A stretch of DNA of 64,000 nt from Eumeta japonica. Its lineage: Eukaryota; Arthropoda; Insecta; Lepidoptera; Psychidae. Of the stretch, positions 47,290 through 60,145 are shown one piece after another. Positions within the stretch are counted from its first letter, which is position 1; every line of letters begins with the position of its first letter. The notes under the pieces were generated by a model that was not told the origin of the DNA, made no database searches, and worked only from the letters and a program-made list of their open reading frames with translations. Location: contig BGZK01000759.1 in NCBI GenBank assembly GCA_005406025.1, positions 124,001-188,000 on the forward strand, read 5' to 3'. Made by a program: the position numbers and the translations under genes.

Positions 47290-47600
47290 CGGTCAGCAAA
47301 AGATAGATTCGCATTTATGTTGATAAGAGCATGACCACCGCACCGGAACATCGAGGTATGAAAACTTGAAAACCCATCTCGAATTTTCTAATATATTTTT
47401 CACAGTATTTATAAGGGCCAAAAGGACATGCGGGCCGTCGATAAGTAGACGGTGACCGCAGCCCATGGGCGCCCGCGATCGCAGAGGAGTCACGTCAAAG
47501 TTCATTAGAAATGCCGCTGGTGGTAAATCATCCCAGATGCCCACCGCACGTGGCGGAAAATTGCGCATGAAACGTACGGTAGTAAAACGCCAACAATTAC
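47290..47600 (-). pseudogene. non-LTR retrotransposon fragment (reverse-transcriptase polyprotein tail)
   Basis: The minus-strand reading TVRFMRNFPPRAVGIWDDLP followed by PAAFLMNFDVTPL matches the pattern F-P-R-A-V-x-x-W-[ND]-x-L-P-x-x-F found near the C-terminus of jockey-type LINE ORF2 proteins. Only this tail is present, and upstream it runs into a frame change and a stop. It is a truncated, dead LINE piece. The short pattern makes this moderately sure. Confidence 0.45.
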
Positions 47601-50600
47601 ATGGTGCTGATGTTCTTTCTGGTGAGCGGAACGATGATGAAATTATGTAGTTATGTTCTTTTAAAATACTACGATGCCTTTTCGCTTCACTACTAAGACA
47701 ACTATTTGAAGCCTATTATTTTTCCAAAACGGAAAAATAATTTAACGGGTCATTAACGGATATAAATCACATTTAAGAAAAGTACTTGAATTATCCCACA
47801 GTAGTACATCAGACTTCGTACATGGTCATACCTTCTGCTGCACGTAACGGTAACTATATGTAACACCCAAGCTGAACTAGATATTGAAAAAATATTATGT
47901 ATTAAATTTATGTCGGTCAAATAGGACACTTCTGAATTATTCGCTTTAAAACTCTCCATACAATATAATTTTTTTACTAAGAAATGCCTCACATCTTGAT
48001 CGCAAACGCAGAACTCTAAAAGTTGATGAGTTTCTTCCTGCACACTCGTCCTAACCAAATCTGTTGACTCCGCACCTTGCTTGCATCGGCCTCGCGAATT
48101 GAGCAAACAATTGAGTGAAGGTGAAGGTGTCGAGGTTGCTGCCGATTACGGGAGCTGGACAATGCTGAGGAAGAGACCCGCTTGTCAAACAAGCTACGTT
48201 GTCGGATGTTACGTGTTCTTCTTAAAAGGAGAAGCATACCGGCATTCCGGTTATTTTATACGAAATTTTCTGTTTCAGTGCATATCAGTTAAAATGTCAA
48301 TATATGAATGTCAATATCAACTGTTTCATTTTGGATTTATGTTATCATCCATTATGTCCGCTTCCATTTTGCACTACCATTTCAGTACACTAGGTAAATT
48401 TAACCTATGACCCATTCTGTTTTCCTTATGATACGTTTTTATGTTACACATTATCAATCCTACTCCTCATGTCTTACTTTCCTCGTTGGCAGGTATTCTC
48501 GAGGCACCTTGCCGGGCTAACCCGGCGATGAAATATTCCCCACAACAATTCACTTTGATTATGTTCAAAATAATTTGCAGCGAAATTACTTCGGTCCTTT
48601 TATCCTTCGGTCCTTCGGTCCTTCGGTCCCACTTAGTGCTTTTAATGTCATTGCTTCTAAGGTTACAAAAAGTTAACGCTTATGAAAACTAATATACCGC
48701 AAAATATACACTTCAAAGTCAAAGTCATTTTAGAACCTTTGATGCACTTTTAAGTATCTATTCAACGATACTCCACACAACGTAACATGCGAAATGAATT
48801 TTTCATCCATCGATCTCATGTATATAAAGCTACCTCTAATTATTTTCGTAATACCTTTACATAATTATATGACGATTCCTGTGTGACGCTTTCTTGCATA
48901 AATTCATAAGAATAGACAAAAAACGGCAGTCATAGGGCTCTGACATACAGACAAACGGACACATCGAAATTACAACGTTTTTTTTTTTTGCTCCTGACTA
49001 CCTTCTCCAAAAATAGATTTGGTTCTTGACATTCTTAATGTCAGTCGGTGATCCAGTCTTATTGTTAATATCATTCACCGACATTTATGTTCTCAATTTC
49101 CAGTTAAATTATATACATATAGAATCGAGTACGGCATAACATATCAGAATAGAGTCTAGGCGAATATACATTTTGTTCAGTGCAATATGAAACACAATTG
49201 AAAAGGGATTTTGATTGGTATTTATGAAATATTTAGGTCTAAATACTAATTATTTAGGCCTATGAGAAATAATAGATAATACAAAATTTCATAATAATCT
49301 ATGCATGGAAACGTGAAGAGATGTCCAGTTGGAGGGTGGGTAAAATCTACTTTTGTTACATGCGTATAAATAAACAGTTATGGGCCCGCATTCTTACTTG
49401 TCGGATTCAAATAACTACCAAATGTGGACGCATCTCTGGTTACATCGTTATTGGGAACAATCTCTCAGTTAAATATCAAGTTTATAAGACGTTGTATAAA
49501 TCCTACTAGTACTCTTATAAAAACGATAGTTAATAAGGATGGATGGATGGATAGTTAATAAGGATAGACGTATTTTCATGAGATTTTACAGTGGCATAGC
49601 TTATACACAGATACAAGAATAACATAAGGGCTATAATTTATAATGATATCAGTTTTTGCTCGCGGCTCCGCCCATATGGACATATAATCAACTTTTCATT
49701 TCGTATATCACGTATTTTTAGTATCATTAATACCAATCTAATTCTGTTGACGATATAAGTCCTGATTTCACAGTTAGTTCCGATTCTACCTTGTTCTTTA
49801 TTTCAGTCCTTCTTTTTACAATCATGGTACCGCTTTCGATCGCGATATTGATTCCGGTTTTTTGTAAATCATTGCACAGGAACGCATTGCTAAATTTTAT
49901 TTAATCCCGAAATCCACCCAACTTCTTATGCGTAATAGAGTTATAAACAAACGAACATCATCACAAAATATCACATTTGTAATACAATAATAATAGGATA
50001 TAGTGCTGACAAGAGGCTCGATATAAAAACCCTATCATTCGTTTAAAACTGCAACTTTCTCATTACTAAACTATCTTTCAACTATTATCTATAGTTTGGA
50101 TATATTTTAACTACATATTATATATATATAAACTATTATTTGTTAAAGATATAGTTACAATCGAATTATTGACACTGTCTCTTACTTTCGCTTTCGCTTT
50201 ACTTCACACTCTCGCACCATATCTTCCTCTCACCCGTCCCTCATAATCCTCATCGTCAACTCCGCCCTCCCTCTTTAAACAAAGCAATCAATAAGCATGG
50301 CCGACAAAATGAAATAAATTAAATGACTTACATGATGTTCTAGTTATAAGGAGTCATACAGATGAATATACGAGTAATAGACAATAACCTACATTTTATG
50401 TTACAATGAGTTTTATCAGTTCTATTAAATTTCATTAAAACTGGTTTGGTCGCTGTTGAATTTTATGTATATATAGATAACTACACAAAAAGTTGAACAG
50501 ACAATTGCTTCAATGTTACAAAATAATATAGTCTATTAGTAAACAAAAATTTTTAAAATCCGTTTATTCACTGTTGTGCTATGAAAAAACATACAAACTA

Positions 50601-53600
50601 ACAGACGGACAAACATGGCAAAAAGTAGTTATGTTCGTTTCCAGTATCTGTGTATCAAATTTTACCATAATCGGTAAAGTGGTTTAGATGTGAAAACTTA
50701 ACAGACAGACAAAGGCACTTTCGCATTTCCAATATTAGCATGAATTGAAAAACAATGAATGAAGTTCAATAACGTTTGGTGTTATTGTATTGTTTCTGTA
50801 CATACAATAATTCGTGATTACATGCATTCGTGAATTGATATTTTATAATTTCCGTTTACATATACAAGATAAGAACTTGTAGAAGCAAAATCTGGAACTT
50901 AAGAAAGCAAATCTCTTTCGGAAATCAGATTTTCTGATTTTCTTGGTATTGTACAGAACGATATTTTTTTTTGTAGACAAACTATTCATTTGCCACAGAC
51001 AAAGATCATTTAAAATATAAATCATAAATAATATATTAACTGCAATTAACTTTTAATTCAGTATCAAAAATAAATTGTTTATATCAAATTATGAGGACTG
51101 GCACTACAAAAGTTAATCTATTAAAGCTTGCCTGGTTTATCTCATTAAAAACTATTAAATTATTTGTAGCTGGCACTCAATAAATTTTGATTTTGTTTAT
51201 GTATCAGATGAAAGAAAAACGTAGACGACTATTATGCTTTTTCTCGTTCGATTTTCCAATTCAATATCCCCCCATAGCATATCGTTATTTTCTATATCAA
51301 TATTTAGTTTTATGATTATTCTCTTGCGTTTTATAACTGGGCACAAATTTCGATCGCCTCTACTGTACCCCTTCATGAATTTATTCATGTAAACTAGTTT
51401 TTTCTTGAGACTTCGCTCGCGTGAATATAGTGAAAAAAAAAATCCTTATTCTTTTATAACGTTTGCCTACTGGTATCGTCGATGTCCAAAGGAGGATTAA
51501 GATTAACTTCGGTCAAGGATTGGAATCACGAGCCGGATCGAAATCGGGATTCAGAGCGAGAACGGGATCATTACGTAAGAAAATAATCAAAATAATTTTA
51601 TAGCGCGTCAGTTCTTGGTGTAAGAATATGCATTGCTTTTGGTTGGAATTGAATCGACGGCGGAACCGGAAAGAGAGTTGGATACGGAACCGGAACCGGA
51701 TTTACATCGAGACAGGGACCGAAATGGGGATCATGGTTGACGGCACGATCGATCGGTGTAAAAGTTGGAGGAGTTCATTGTGTATGTACGCGGGCCGGCG
51801 AAAGCTAATCTTTGATAGTAGCTTATAATCTATCTATTATGTACACACACACACACACATACACACATATATTGTGCAAATTTTTTAAAAGTTCAAATAA
51901 CAGCGGAAATAAAACGTTATAAACAAACCGCCTAAAAAAAAACTAAGCTAAATGTAACAGAATGAATCTAATGAACACATGATCAGTATTATATATCGTT
52001 TTAATATCGTATATCATTCTACTACAATATAAACATTCCAAATTCTTTCATAGTTAACGTTTAATTTCGATGATGACATAAGTAAATTTTGGTTATAACT
52101 TCAAGTTATAAAGATGGATCTAATACGTGTAGACACCGCCGTTTAGTATCATAAAATTCCAAGCATTACATCTGCGTATGGGCAAAACGGACGTTTTGAA
52201 TGACATCAGCTTACAAGTGTTCTGGCAAAGCGGTCTGACGGGGCGTTACGAAATGCAATGTTTTGTAGCGACCCGCGGCCGCGGCCGCAGGAGCCCCGGA
52301 CCGCGAAGGCCACTCACTTTCACCGTCAGCCGGCTCACGAACGTCCATCTTCAAGATTCAATTTTTCTTGAATGCAACCATCATTCGCATTCCCGTATGA
52401 ATAATTTATATCGATAGTAAAGAATGAATTATTCAATATTTTAATTTTTAATTACCGAGCGCAATGATTGCGAAGTTTCATGTAGATGACGTAATAAAAC
52501 ATCGGTCTGCATTTGCGCCCGTTAATGATCGTCTCGTGATAAATCAATGATGCACGCTTCCAAATTTTAAATTCATTCTGTGCTATAATTAGAAGTCGAT
52601 TGAATAACGAAAATAATATAACACGATTTCGTTTTGACTTTTTGTCGTTTTCAATGTTTCGTAACTCTATTAGAGGATAGTTCTTATTTAAGAATAGGGC
52701 CTCTATAATCATTTAATATATATCTATGTAAATCAATGGTTTCCTTGGAAACGTAGATTTTAGAAATTTAGCATAGTAGTAAAGCACATTGTTTTTTTAC
52801 TTTTCTCAATCATTAGCTATACAAGACTACAAGAAAATAAAACACTCATACAACTCTACAAATGAAACCGGTTACTGTTTACTTTTATGGCGTCAGTGCT
52901 ATATTTCAAGAGCAATGCTAAAAATGTTCTTCAAAAACGTGCTTCCTCTAATTTCGTAAGTAGTTGAAATTATAATAACGTACAAACATAACAATATAAA
53001 ACACCTGTTTCATATATCACGATAGAGCTTAATTACTGCTTGATAGTTTTGAAGAATTTTGCAGCAGTAAATAATTTTCCAAGTTACGGCTTTTTTACCT
53101 AGTTCCTTAGAGAAAAAATAAGAAAGTAAGCAGCTTATGCAAAAATAACGAACCGCGAATAAATCTCTGAACATCAGGCAAGAAATGGTACTTAAATGAA
53201 ATTTGCGATGGTTTTAGAAGATATTGGTCTAATGTGTGACCAGAGCTAGGATTGAAGTGACTATATAGAAACAAACATTTACTTGTATTACGAGCGGGCT
53301 ACTATCATTGTGAACACATTTTTTTTCAATGATTGTCTTCATCATTTACTGGCATTTGCCTATGCGGATAGAGAATGAATCCCTTCATGTTTCACTTCGG
53401 TCCAGCATCTGGTCTAGACTTCGCCGTTATATTCGGTTTAACTAAGTCTAATACCGATTCCACTCTCGACGTCGGTCCTGATTCTACTATTACTGAAATC
53501 TTAGAGATTACCGTCAAAGGTGATTAATCGATTTGAAAATGAGGAAATTTAACTTATGTTCGCGCCGATGATGCAACGGATATTCTTCCGTGACATGCTT

Positions 53601-54118
53601 TATCTAAACATTTCAAAACCATGGTCGTATTTAAACGTGCTAAACTTCATTCCGATTGGACGTCAGATTAATAAGCATAGAGATATTAATGAAGGCGAAG
53701 CCAAGTATAAATGCGGTCTCTTATAAATAAAGTGATTATATTTTTTTCTTCTTCTCTAACTTCTTCATATGCCGAGCTACAATACTCGCTCAACAGCACA
53801 GTGACAATGGAAATTCAATTCATCAATTTATAGTGATAGTCACTTATCAAGGACTCTCCCTGATCGGGACTGGACTCATAAGCTGAAACAGAATCGAAAT
53901 TGAAAGCGGGAGCAAGATCAAAACCAAGAGCAATATAATGAATCACAGAATCGAGTGTGATGCCGGAATTGGGAGCAAACGGTGAACAGTTGTGATACTG
54001 AGACAAACACTATAAAAAATATTGCACCTACGTGAGTGAACGAAAAATAATAATAATGTAATAAACTATACACGTAGTGCTCACAAGTGAAACACATTTA
54101 AAATTAAATTATGTTATA
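47601..54118. other. gene-poor DNA with repeat fragments
   Basis: A 118-codon minus-strand reading at 48106-47753 is protein-like but unidentified (see findings). 48603-48628 is a small tandem of TCCTTCGG. GATTC/GAATC-word repeats lie at 49663-49890 and 53330-53520 (reverse) and at 51395-51815 and 53860-53990 (forward). An AC-rich microsatellite lies at 51843-51868. A GC patch with a possible first exon lies at 52265-52350. GACAGACGG tails occur near 48950, 50600 and 50700. Confidence 0.45.
52318..52348 (-). CDS. candidate alternative first coding exon of the PDZ gene
   Basis: ATG at 52348-52346 opens MDVREPADGE and reaches a strong donor, GAAA|GTGAGT, after 31 nt. It exits in phase 1. That phase joins correctly to the giant exon at 18991 (A plus AC gives Asn, then RALKSD) but not to the 65-nt exon at 43577, which needs two preceding bases. 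It therefore could start an isoform that skips the 65-nt exon. The neighbouring sequence is GC-rich. There is no homology support; this rests on one ATG, one donor and phase. Confidence 0.25.
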
Positions 54119-54400
54119 TACCGAGGCGGCGGTGGCACAGTGGTTAAGTACGTTTCCTTAGAACTCGAAGGTTCGATCCTGACCAATGAATTTTTAACGT
54201 AAGTCAAACCTCGTGCCTCGAAGAGCGCGTTTAAACCGTCGGTCCCGGACTCTGTCATCGCATTGATAATAAGGGTCATTTACAATCCCCGCCCACCGCT
54301 CCTCGTGCGCGTTGACAGGCGACTATAAACCGATACGTGTACATATTAATCATAAAAACTGGGCGAGTGTGTGTTAAATCTATGCTTTAAATTCAAATTT
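54119..54400 (+). repeat. tRNA-derived SINE
   Basis: An RNA polymerase III A box (TGGCACAGTGG, 54133-54143) and B box (GGTTCGATCC, 54170-54179) lie 26 bp apart, as in a tRNA-type promoter. No acceptor stem or cloverleaf can be folded around them, so it is not a tRNA gene. The body contains CCGTCGGTCCCGG. A second, worn copy of this body (CCGTCAGTCCCGG) is at about 55160-55175. Confidence 0.72.
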
Positions 54401-56180
54401 GCACATTTCCGAATCTCGCATTTAATATTACAATACTTAACCTGTTTAGAAAAAGCTAATTATAAACAAAACATATATATGAAATTCGTGTTATATTAAC
54501 AACATCATATCAGTACCGAGAGAGAGACCAGGACCCGAATCCGGGATGCGAGTCCAAAGTAACGTTTAATGTACATAATATTTGTCGTAATAAAATAATA
54601 TTTTCAGCTAACATAGTTGTTATCCAGTTCTAGGCAACGATAAAATAGAATTGAAGAATGCGCTCATCACTATGCGGAGCGCGTTCCCGACGCCGTTCAC
54701 TGCATCACGGCAAATGCCAAAGTTCATCGGGTACACGAGGCACTGCACAATACAATATCGCTCACAGAACGATGTTGTTATAGATACAAATACTAACGTC
54801 GTTACGGCTTTACCCTCAACTTTACAATGAAATTATCCCCAATGAGCGAGCTGCGAAGTACAACCCTACAGCTCATTCGGAATAGTTATGTAATTGAATT
54901 GCTATAAACTGTTGTTTGTTTACTAACTCCTTGTTTGTTGTATATCAATGCTGCCATACACAAAATACAGAAATTTGATTTTACCACGCCATAAATGTAT
55001 ATTTAAGAGTCTGCGAGTGGCGGCAACGAATTACCAGAGCTTTGCCTTCAAATCAGAAGATAACGAATCTGAACCCTGACGGTATGCCAATTGTTCAATG
55101 AGTTTTTCAACTTGAGTGAAATTAAAAACTACCCGCACTTTGACTTGGAGAGTACATTAAACCGTCAGTCCCGGCCTTGACAACGTGACAATAACAACGT
55201 CGACAACGGCCCCAAGCCCTACTTGAGTCGACGTGGATGGCTGCGGGTCGAAGCTCCTTGATGTGAAATGATAGGAATAAAATCCTCGATGCGAATCAGG
55301 AAAACCTGACTACGATGGCCATGAAGGGACAAGCTAATAATACTTGTTTCAAACTAAAAAAACTCTCATGAACTACAACTACATGATCCTATATCCGACC
55401 AGCAAGCTAAAAAAGTCAGTTGAATTCTCCGCGATCGGGAAATGAACCCGACTTCGAGGTACCAAGCGAGACTCTTAAGCGCTATTACAGACACACGAAC
55501 GATAACGTACGAATGTACTATATGGACGTGCTACACTTTCGTGTTTCCTTACCTTTCACCGACGGCGGTGCCGAGACGGTTGAAGGCGAATAAACAGTCA
55601 AAGGCAATCATATCGCAAACGACGTACCTAACTATTTTATTGCTATAATAGGTGTTTACCTGCAGACTCCGATCGGAATTGGTGCTACGCGACTGGAATA
55701 AATTACTGCAGCAACATTAAATTACAATTATTTGACGGGCAAATGGTAATTGACCGCGTCAGAGGCGAACGTCATATAAATAAGTTTGATGTTGTTTATT
55801 TATTTTCGATTGTTTCATTTTAAATTGTCATTATCGTATTTTCGCTTGTTTCGTTCGTAGTGGTTTAAATGTAAATATAATTTGTTTAATGCCGGTTTCG
55901 TTCGTTATGTCATACTTTCTGTTTATCTTTGATTATAATTGAATGATTATTCATTCACGTTTCTAACGCTGAATACACGATACAACATAAGGATAGATAA
56001 ATATCATAAGCCACAAGAACATAATTTTGAAGAGAAAACTTTAAGCATCTGAGTGACCTCGTAATTTACTTCATTCGGTTCGTTCATTTATGCAAAGAAC
56101 ACTTTTAAGCCAGTTGCAAATTTCTCCATTATTGCTCGATGCTCCGCTTTAAAACATTCAAATTCTCAGAAGAAGAAAAA
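54401..56180. other. gene-free DNA with a second SINE remnant
   Basis: About 54995-55350 is a diverged SINE-like sequence without a clear B box. ORFs nearby, such as 55442-55648, have no protein pattern. 54660-54760 is mildly GC-rich. Confidence 0.4.
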
Positions 56181-56600
56181 AATTGGCGCGCGCGCGTGCG
56201 CTGACGAAAGCGACGTTTTACATTCATTACACAGCCGGTCCGTTTTGCCTTCTGTAGTGCTACCTATTACAATGCTAAACTTCAGAAAATCTGAAAAGAT
56301 TTATCGATCTCCGCCGCCGCCGCGCCGTCCCGAATGGTCCGCCATTATCGGCGGCGGACGCGTACCACTTTCGGTGCACTCGCCTCGCCGGAGACAAAGA
56401 GAGAATCGGAGGAATGCAACAGCCAAAACGTCTAGCGACGAGCCGTCGAGCGGTCGGGCCCTCCTCCAGCTCGCGCGCGCCCGCGGCCGCGGAGTGCGAG
56501 ACTCGGGCCGGAATCCGAACATTTGCTCGAGGTCAGACGCCGTTTAGAAAGCCGCATACGTACGGAGCGCTCGCGACCGAGACAGAAATCCGCCTGCCGA
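56180..56600. promoter_or_regulatory. GC-rich CpG island, candidate upstream promoter
   Basis: About 350 bp of CpG-dense sequence (56185-56200 GGCGCGCGCGCGTGCGC; 56310-56540 CCGCCGCCGCGCCG and more) lies in AT-rich surroundings, 12.7 kb upstream of the 65-nt PDZ-gene exon on the minus strand. ORFs overlap in several frames and none is recognisable. On the minus strand GAAAGTG|GTACGC could serve as a donor. The simplest view is a promoter with a non-coding first exon, possibly of the PDZ gene. Confidence 0.3.
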
Positions 56601-57024
56601 CTTTTAGTTTGCGAGTCCTGCAGTATGAGTGAACCATATATGCTATATATATACCCTACATTTAGTAAAATCAAAAATAACGCCGGCGTCATTCTATATT
56701 TTGCTGACAGATGCCGCATAATGAAAACATAAATCCAAATATAACCTATTACTGGTACACATCGATTACTTAAAGTAATACTAATGAACAGTCTTCAAAA
56801 ATATCATATTATAAGTAATTTTGGGAAATTCAATAATCAGAGAATGGCAACTTCTCAAAAACTGGAAATATGATAATGCAATTGATTAATTGCAAGTATA
56901 ATACGTATCGTTCATGCTTAAGCTATTGTTTGCAATTTCATTTTATTCGTGTTTAACAGCGTATAAATATACTATTTTTAAATATTACATGCTTTCTATC
57001 ATTTCACGCTTAAAAAGGAAAATC

Positions 57025-57674
57025 CATTTACTTTTGTAATTTTTAAAATTATACTTCTTTAGGCGTGTAATCAAAGATCAGGTCAAGTGTATGTCGAGCC
57101 ACATGCACTCTAGGGATCCGTATTTGCCCGTCACTATATGTAGACTAAAAGAGGACTTTTTGATTGATATTGTGAACATAATATAAGCATAACATAAAAC
57201 GATTCAAGGTTTGACGGCTAACGACGTCTAAAAACGGATCCACGTAAGATGAATTTTAAGATCATTATGCTTTAATTTTCCATAATTTTACATGGTTGAT
57301 AAACTTATATATATCTACTACCTGTTTTATACAACTAACAATTCCATCTAAATAATTTTCAATGGAATTCGTACAAAATTTTGCTTTGTGCTTCCCTTTC
57401 TTTCTTACATTTTAGAAGTCGGTCGACTATTACACATTAAGTTGTAAAGCATACTTAGCTGTTAATTTTCCTTTTATCTTCGATATATAAATTTGCCACC
57501 GCCGTGATTTTTTTACATATGAAAACCAATTATTTACCTAGTAGGTGGCGACAACTGACTCACAAAAATTAGCAATTTGAAACTTAATATTTCGCAAACG
57601 GATCCCTGACTCAGAAAATGGTTTTCACACACCCATAATTCACACGACCTATCCAACTCCACAATAAGTATGGG
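57025..57674 (+). repeat. 640-bp dispersed repeat, copy 1
   Basis: Closely similar along its whole length to 58427-59069, in the same orientation. Both start near CATTTACTTTTG and AATTATACTTCTTTAGG and end near CGACCTATCCAACTCCA. Copy 1 is flanked by a similar 45-bp stretch on both sides (56973-57018 and 57728-57771, ATTTCACGCTTAAAAAGGA), as if it had inserted in or duplicated with its surroundings. It contains frame stops and no domain. Confidence 0.75.
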
Positions 57675-57727
57675 ATTTAACATAACATGGGATCCAACAC
57701 CATAATTTTATTTTATAAATAAACTAC

Positions 57728-58426
57728 TTTTGAATATTACATGCATTCCATCATTTCACGCTTAAAAAGGATTGATAAGAAATTTGTAATAGCATTATAC
57801 CCGACATAAGGCATACAAATACAAGCGAGTGCGCAGTATTTGCTTTGCCGTTGCCACGTCTTATGACCCCGCGCGTCACGAGCGTTTGAACAGAGTATAG
57901 CCTATAATGTTCATCGGCAGATGTGACCGAAAGTTGTCCATGTTGTATTATACGCAGTCTACAAGTCTTCAAGTTGCACTGGCAGCATAGAGGTGTTGTA
58001 ATTAGAAAATTAGTACTCATGTAGTTTTGTTATTGTCAACAGCACAAGTTTCACAAGGTAACACGGACAAGAAACAATAGACAACGGTCCGTTATTTAAA
58101 AATATATGTATGTATGTGCATACGAAATCAAATGAGCCTTTACACTGTTGTAGTCGTGTTTTATTTATATATAAAGTATATTCTCAAGTTACAAAATTAC
58201 AAATTCAATTCCATTTAAAGATTTTTTATTCTTATGTGAAATATTAATTTTAAGAAAGAATGATAATTTAAATCTTGTATTTCAAACTAATTCAGTTTTT
58301 CGGATTCTTCCCATATTGTTTAACTTTTCCTTATATTTCGAAATAATCTAATACAACATCAAATTTATGTTGAGCACATTTAATCAACTACAATTTTCAT
58401 ATTTTCATAAATGAAAATGTAAAATT
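57728..58426. other. spacer between the two repeat copies
   Basis: Begins with the second copy of the 45-bp flank. A minus-strand ORF at 58020-57751 has no recognisable pattern. Otherwise AT-rich. Confidence 0.4.
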
Positions 58427-59069
58427 CATTTACTTTTGTAATTTTTAAAATTATACTTCTTTAGGTGTGTAATCAATAATCCGGTCAAGTGTATGTCGAG
58501 CTACATGCACTGTAGGGTTCCGTATTTAACCGTTACAATATGCAGACTTAAAAGAGGCCTTTTTGGTTGATATTGCGAATATACTAATTGAGTTTGCGGT
58601 TTGACGGCTAACAACGTCTAAAAACGGGCCCACATAGAATGAATTTTAAGAGTATCATGATTTAATTTTCCATAATTTTACATGGTTAATAAACTTATAT
58701 CTACTACCTGTTTTATACAACTAACAATTCCATCTAAATAATTTTCAATGGAATTCGTTCAAAATTTTGCTTTGTACTTCCCTTTCCTTCTTACATTTCA
58801 TAAATTGGTTGACTATTACTCATTAAATTGGAAAGCGTATTTAGCTGCGTTGATTTTCCTTTTATCTTTGATATATATATATATTACTGTCGCCGTAATT
58901 TTTTTTCACATATCAAAAACAATTATTTACCTAGCAGGTGGCGACAACTGACTCACAAAAATTAGCAATTTGAAGCTTAATATTTCGCAAACGGATCCCT
59001 GAGTCGGAAAACGGTTTTCACATACCCGGAATACTTTTATGCGACCTATCCAACTCCATAATATGGGGA
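58427..59069 (+). repeat. 640-bp dispersed repeat, copy 2
   Basis: Same family and orientation as 57025-57674. Here an ATG-initiated frame stays open for 67 codons (58748-58951), hydrophobic and ending LAGGDN. The corresponding frame of copy 1 is interrupted by stops, so a protein role is unlikely. Confidence 0.75.
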
Positions 59070-60142
59070 TAAATGAGAAAAAAAATCATCCCTACTTAAT
59101 GCGTATAATTTTTTATTAAGATTTTAATTTTACCGCTTTATCAGCGTAATTAATATATATGCTCGTGCCATTACTGCTTTCCGGTACTAAGAGTCCGAGA
59201 TAAGCCGCGGTCAGACAGACGGATGGACATGGTGAAACTATAAGGGTTCTTTGTTGATTACAGAACTCTAAAAATAATGAAGGGGACAATCTTACGATGT
59301 GCGCACAGATTGTAATAAAAAGTCTACACCTTTTTTAGATATGTTTCTGATTACACAACACGTGTTTCATTTGAATATTAATAAAAATTAAATGTGTTTT
59401 TATTAATTATATTTACATTTATTAACTTTTTTAAATATTCATTAAAGTAAATCATGAATAATTTTATACATGTGTTTACAACATTAATTAAATGCTGAAT
59501 ATTTATTTTTATTCCATTAGTAAATAATTTGTTGATATTTTAATATATTTGATATATTTTACCTAATTATTTAAATAACAAAAATTATAATTCATTATTA
59601 GATTTAATGTATTAAAATATAGTTTAATATATACAGCTATTAAAAAATTCAATATATTTCATTAACGAATTATTTAAAAAGTGAATAATATTGAAAAGTA
59701 TTTCATTTATTACGATTCGTAATTGAATTATCAAAATCAATAAAACCTGATTTAATATTTATGTATTGTAATCATTATATATACACAATAATTGCATTTA
59801 ATAAATGGAAATAGTTTTTAACATATTATTTACGACAAAGACGCATAATTTCTTACGTGCGTATATAAGTAAATTCTGCATAAACATATTATAAATTGAA
59901 TATACGACATACAATTCCAACAACTATAAATTTATATATAGGACTGTATATCTAACATTGTGCGCTTTGAGCAGTTAAGAGGGGAGCGGCGTCGGCGCAG
60001 GTTCGAGCGCTGCCTAACCTAGGCTAACCACGTCGTGACTCCCTGCTCGCCTCTCCCCGCGGCACTCCCAACCACACGCTCGCGCGCATTCCATGCCGCG
60101 TGCACAGCCTGACCACTACACTGCCACCGAAAATAATCTACT
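59070..60142. other. AT-rich DNA with a GC-rich block
   Basis: 59100-59280 is a repeat tail (GTCAGACAGACGGATGGACATGG). 59330-59970 is extremely AT-rich. 59985-60125 is a compact CpG-rich block (GGGGAGCGGCGTCGGCGC and CTCCCCGCGGCACTCCC), which could be a promoter. No gene is claimed. Confidence 0.4.
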
Positions 60143-60145
60143 TAA

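Noticed and set aside
54119..54200. tRNA gene
   Set aside because: A and B boxes are present, but no acceptor stem, anticodon loop or CCA-side pairing can be formed. The sequence runs on into a SINE body.
56301..56522. Minus-strand ORF including MADHSGRRGGGGDR
   Set aside because: A pleasing start context, but it ends in a stop after 14 codons without a donor and lies in a CpG island with ORFs in other frames.
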